DNA of 64,000 nucleotides from NCBI RefSeq assembly GCF_020833685.1, contig NZ_JACKZY010000003.1:386997-450996 (forward strand), given 5' to 3'. The translations under genes were made by a program, and so were the position numbers. The notes under the pieces are model-generated. The model was not told where the DNA came from, did no database searches, and saw nothing but the letters and a program-made list of their open reading frames with translations. This document shows, piece by piece, positions 63,952-64,000 of this stretch; positions within the stretch are counted from its first letter, which is position 1, and the number at the start of each line of letters is the position of its first letter. The stretch comes from Nitratireductor sp. B36. Lineage in GTDB: Bacteria; Pseudomonadota; Alphaproteobacteria; Rhizobiales; Rhizobiaceae.

Positions 63952-64000
63952 GGGCTTCGAAGTCAGCACCTTCCCATTGGATAGCCCTGTGTCACCCGGG

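Overview
The window is core chromosome of an alphaproteobacterium of the order Hyphomicrobiales (Rhizobiales), most like the Mesorhizobium/Nitratireductor/Brucella side of the order. The placement is inferred from GC-rich codon use, a TrcR (DUF1013) regulator, a CenR/OtpR-type response regulator with a cyclic-nucleotide-binding partner, CtrA boxes, a tkt-gap-pgk-fba cluster, a ~1,600-residue NAD-glutamate dehydrogenase and DUF1192/DUF4164/DUF1674 proteins. I saw no rRNA, tRNA, CRISPR array, transposase, phage or plasmid gene. Coding density is high and nearly all genes belong to recognisable families.

Layout. 1-10 kb: an MFS transporter cut by the left edge, a DUF1192 protein, a quinone oxidoreductase, a secreted phytase-like esterase behind a clear three-unit Pho box, trcR, a WYL regulator with a VOC protein, a DUF1127 microprotein, an SDR and propionyl-CoA synthetase. 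10-18 kb (minus strand): transketolase, GAPDH, phosphoglycerate kinase and class I aldolase, with a K+/H+ antiporter gene between gap and pgk. 18.4-25 kb (plus): DUF4164, zapA, rimM-trmD-rplS, an amino-acid ABC binding protein and permease without an ATPase gene, mgtC and leuC. 25-29 kb: small envelope and regulatory genes, including a DUF2975/XRE pair behind two TTAATTAA palindromes, and a secreted protein/periplasmic ClpP-like pair behind a full CtrA box. 29-33.4 kb: sdhCDAB and a secreted MsrA. 33.4-37.4 kb: a Glu/Leu/Val dehydrogenase, OsmC, a UbiH-type hydroxylase and thioesterase II. 37.5-46.4 kb: glnK-amtB from a sigma-54 promoter, ftsK behind a CtrA box, lolA, xthA, a cNMP-binding protein with cenR, a YkuD transpeptidase and an AhpD-like protein. 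46.5-54.4 kb: NAD-glutamate dehydrogenase, a UMF1-type MFS protein and purH. 54.5-58.7 kb: a more accessory stretch (GNAT, Lrp, LysE, AraC, alpha/beta hydrolase) containing two palindromic repeat elements. 58.8-64 kb: heparinase-like protein, rsmB-htpX, DUF1674 and a secreted nuclease, ending in a 26-bp palindrome.

Functional picture: central carbon metabolism (lower glycolysis/Calvin-type enzymes, succinate dehydrogenase), nitrogen handling (GlnK/AmtB, glutamate dehydrogenase), translation and rRNA/tRNA modification, and cell-cycle control (TrcR, CtrA sites, CenR, FtsK, ZapA). No large unknown system is present. The most informative signals are regulatory: the Pho box, two CtrA boxes, the sigma-54 promoter, a heat-shock-like htpX promoter and the twin palindromes of the DUF2975/XRE pair.
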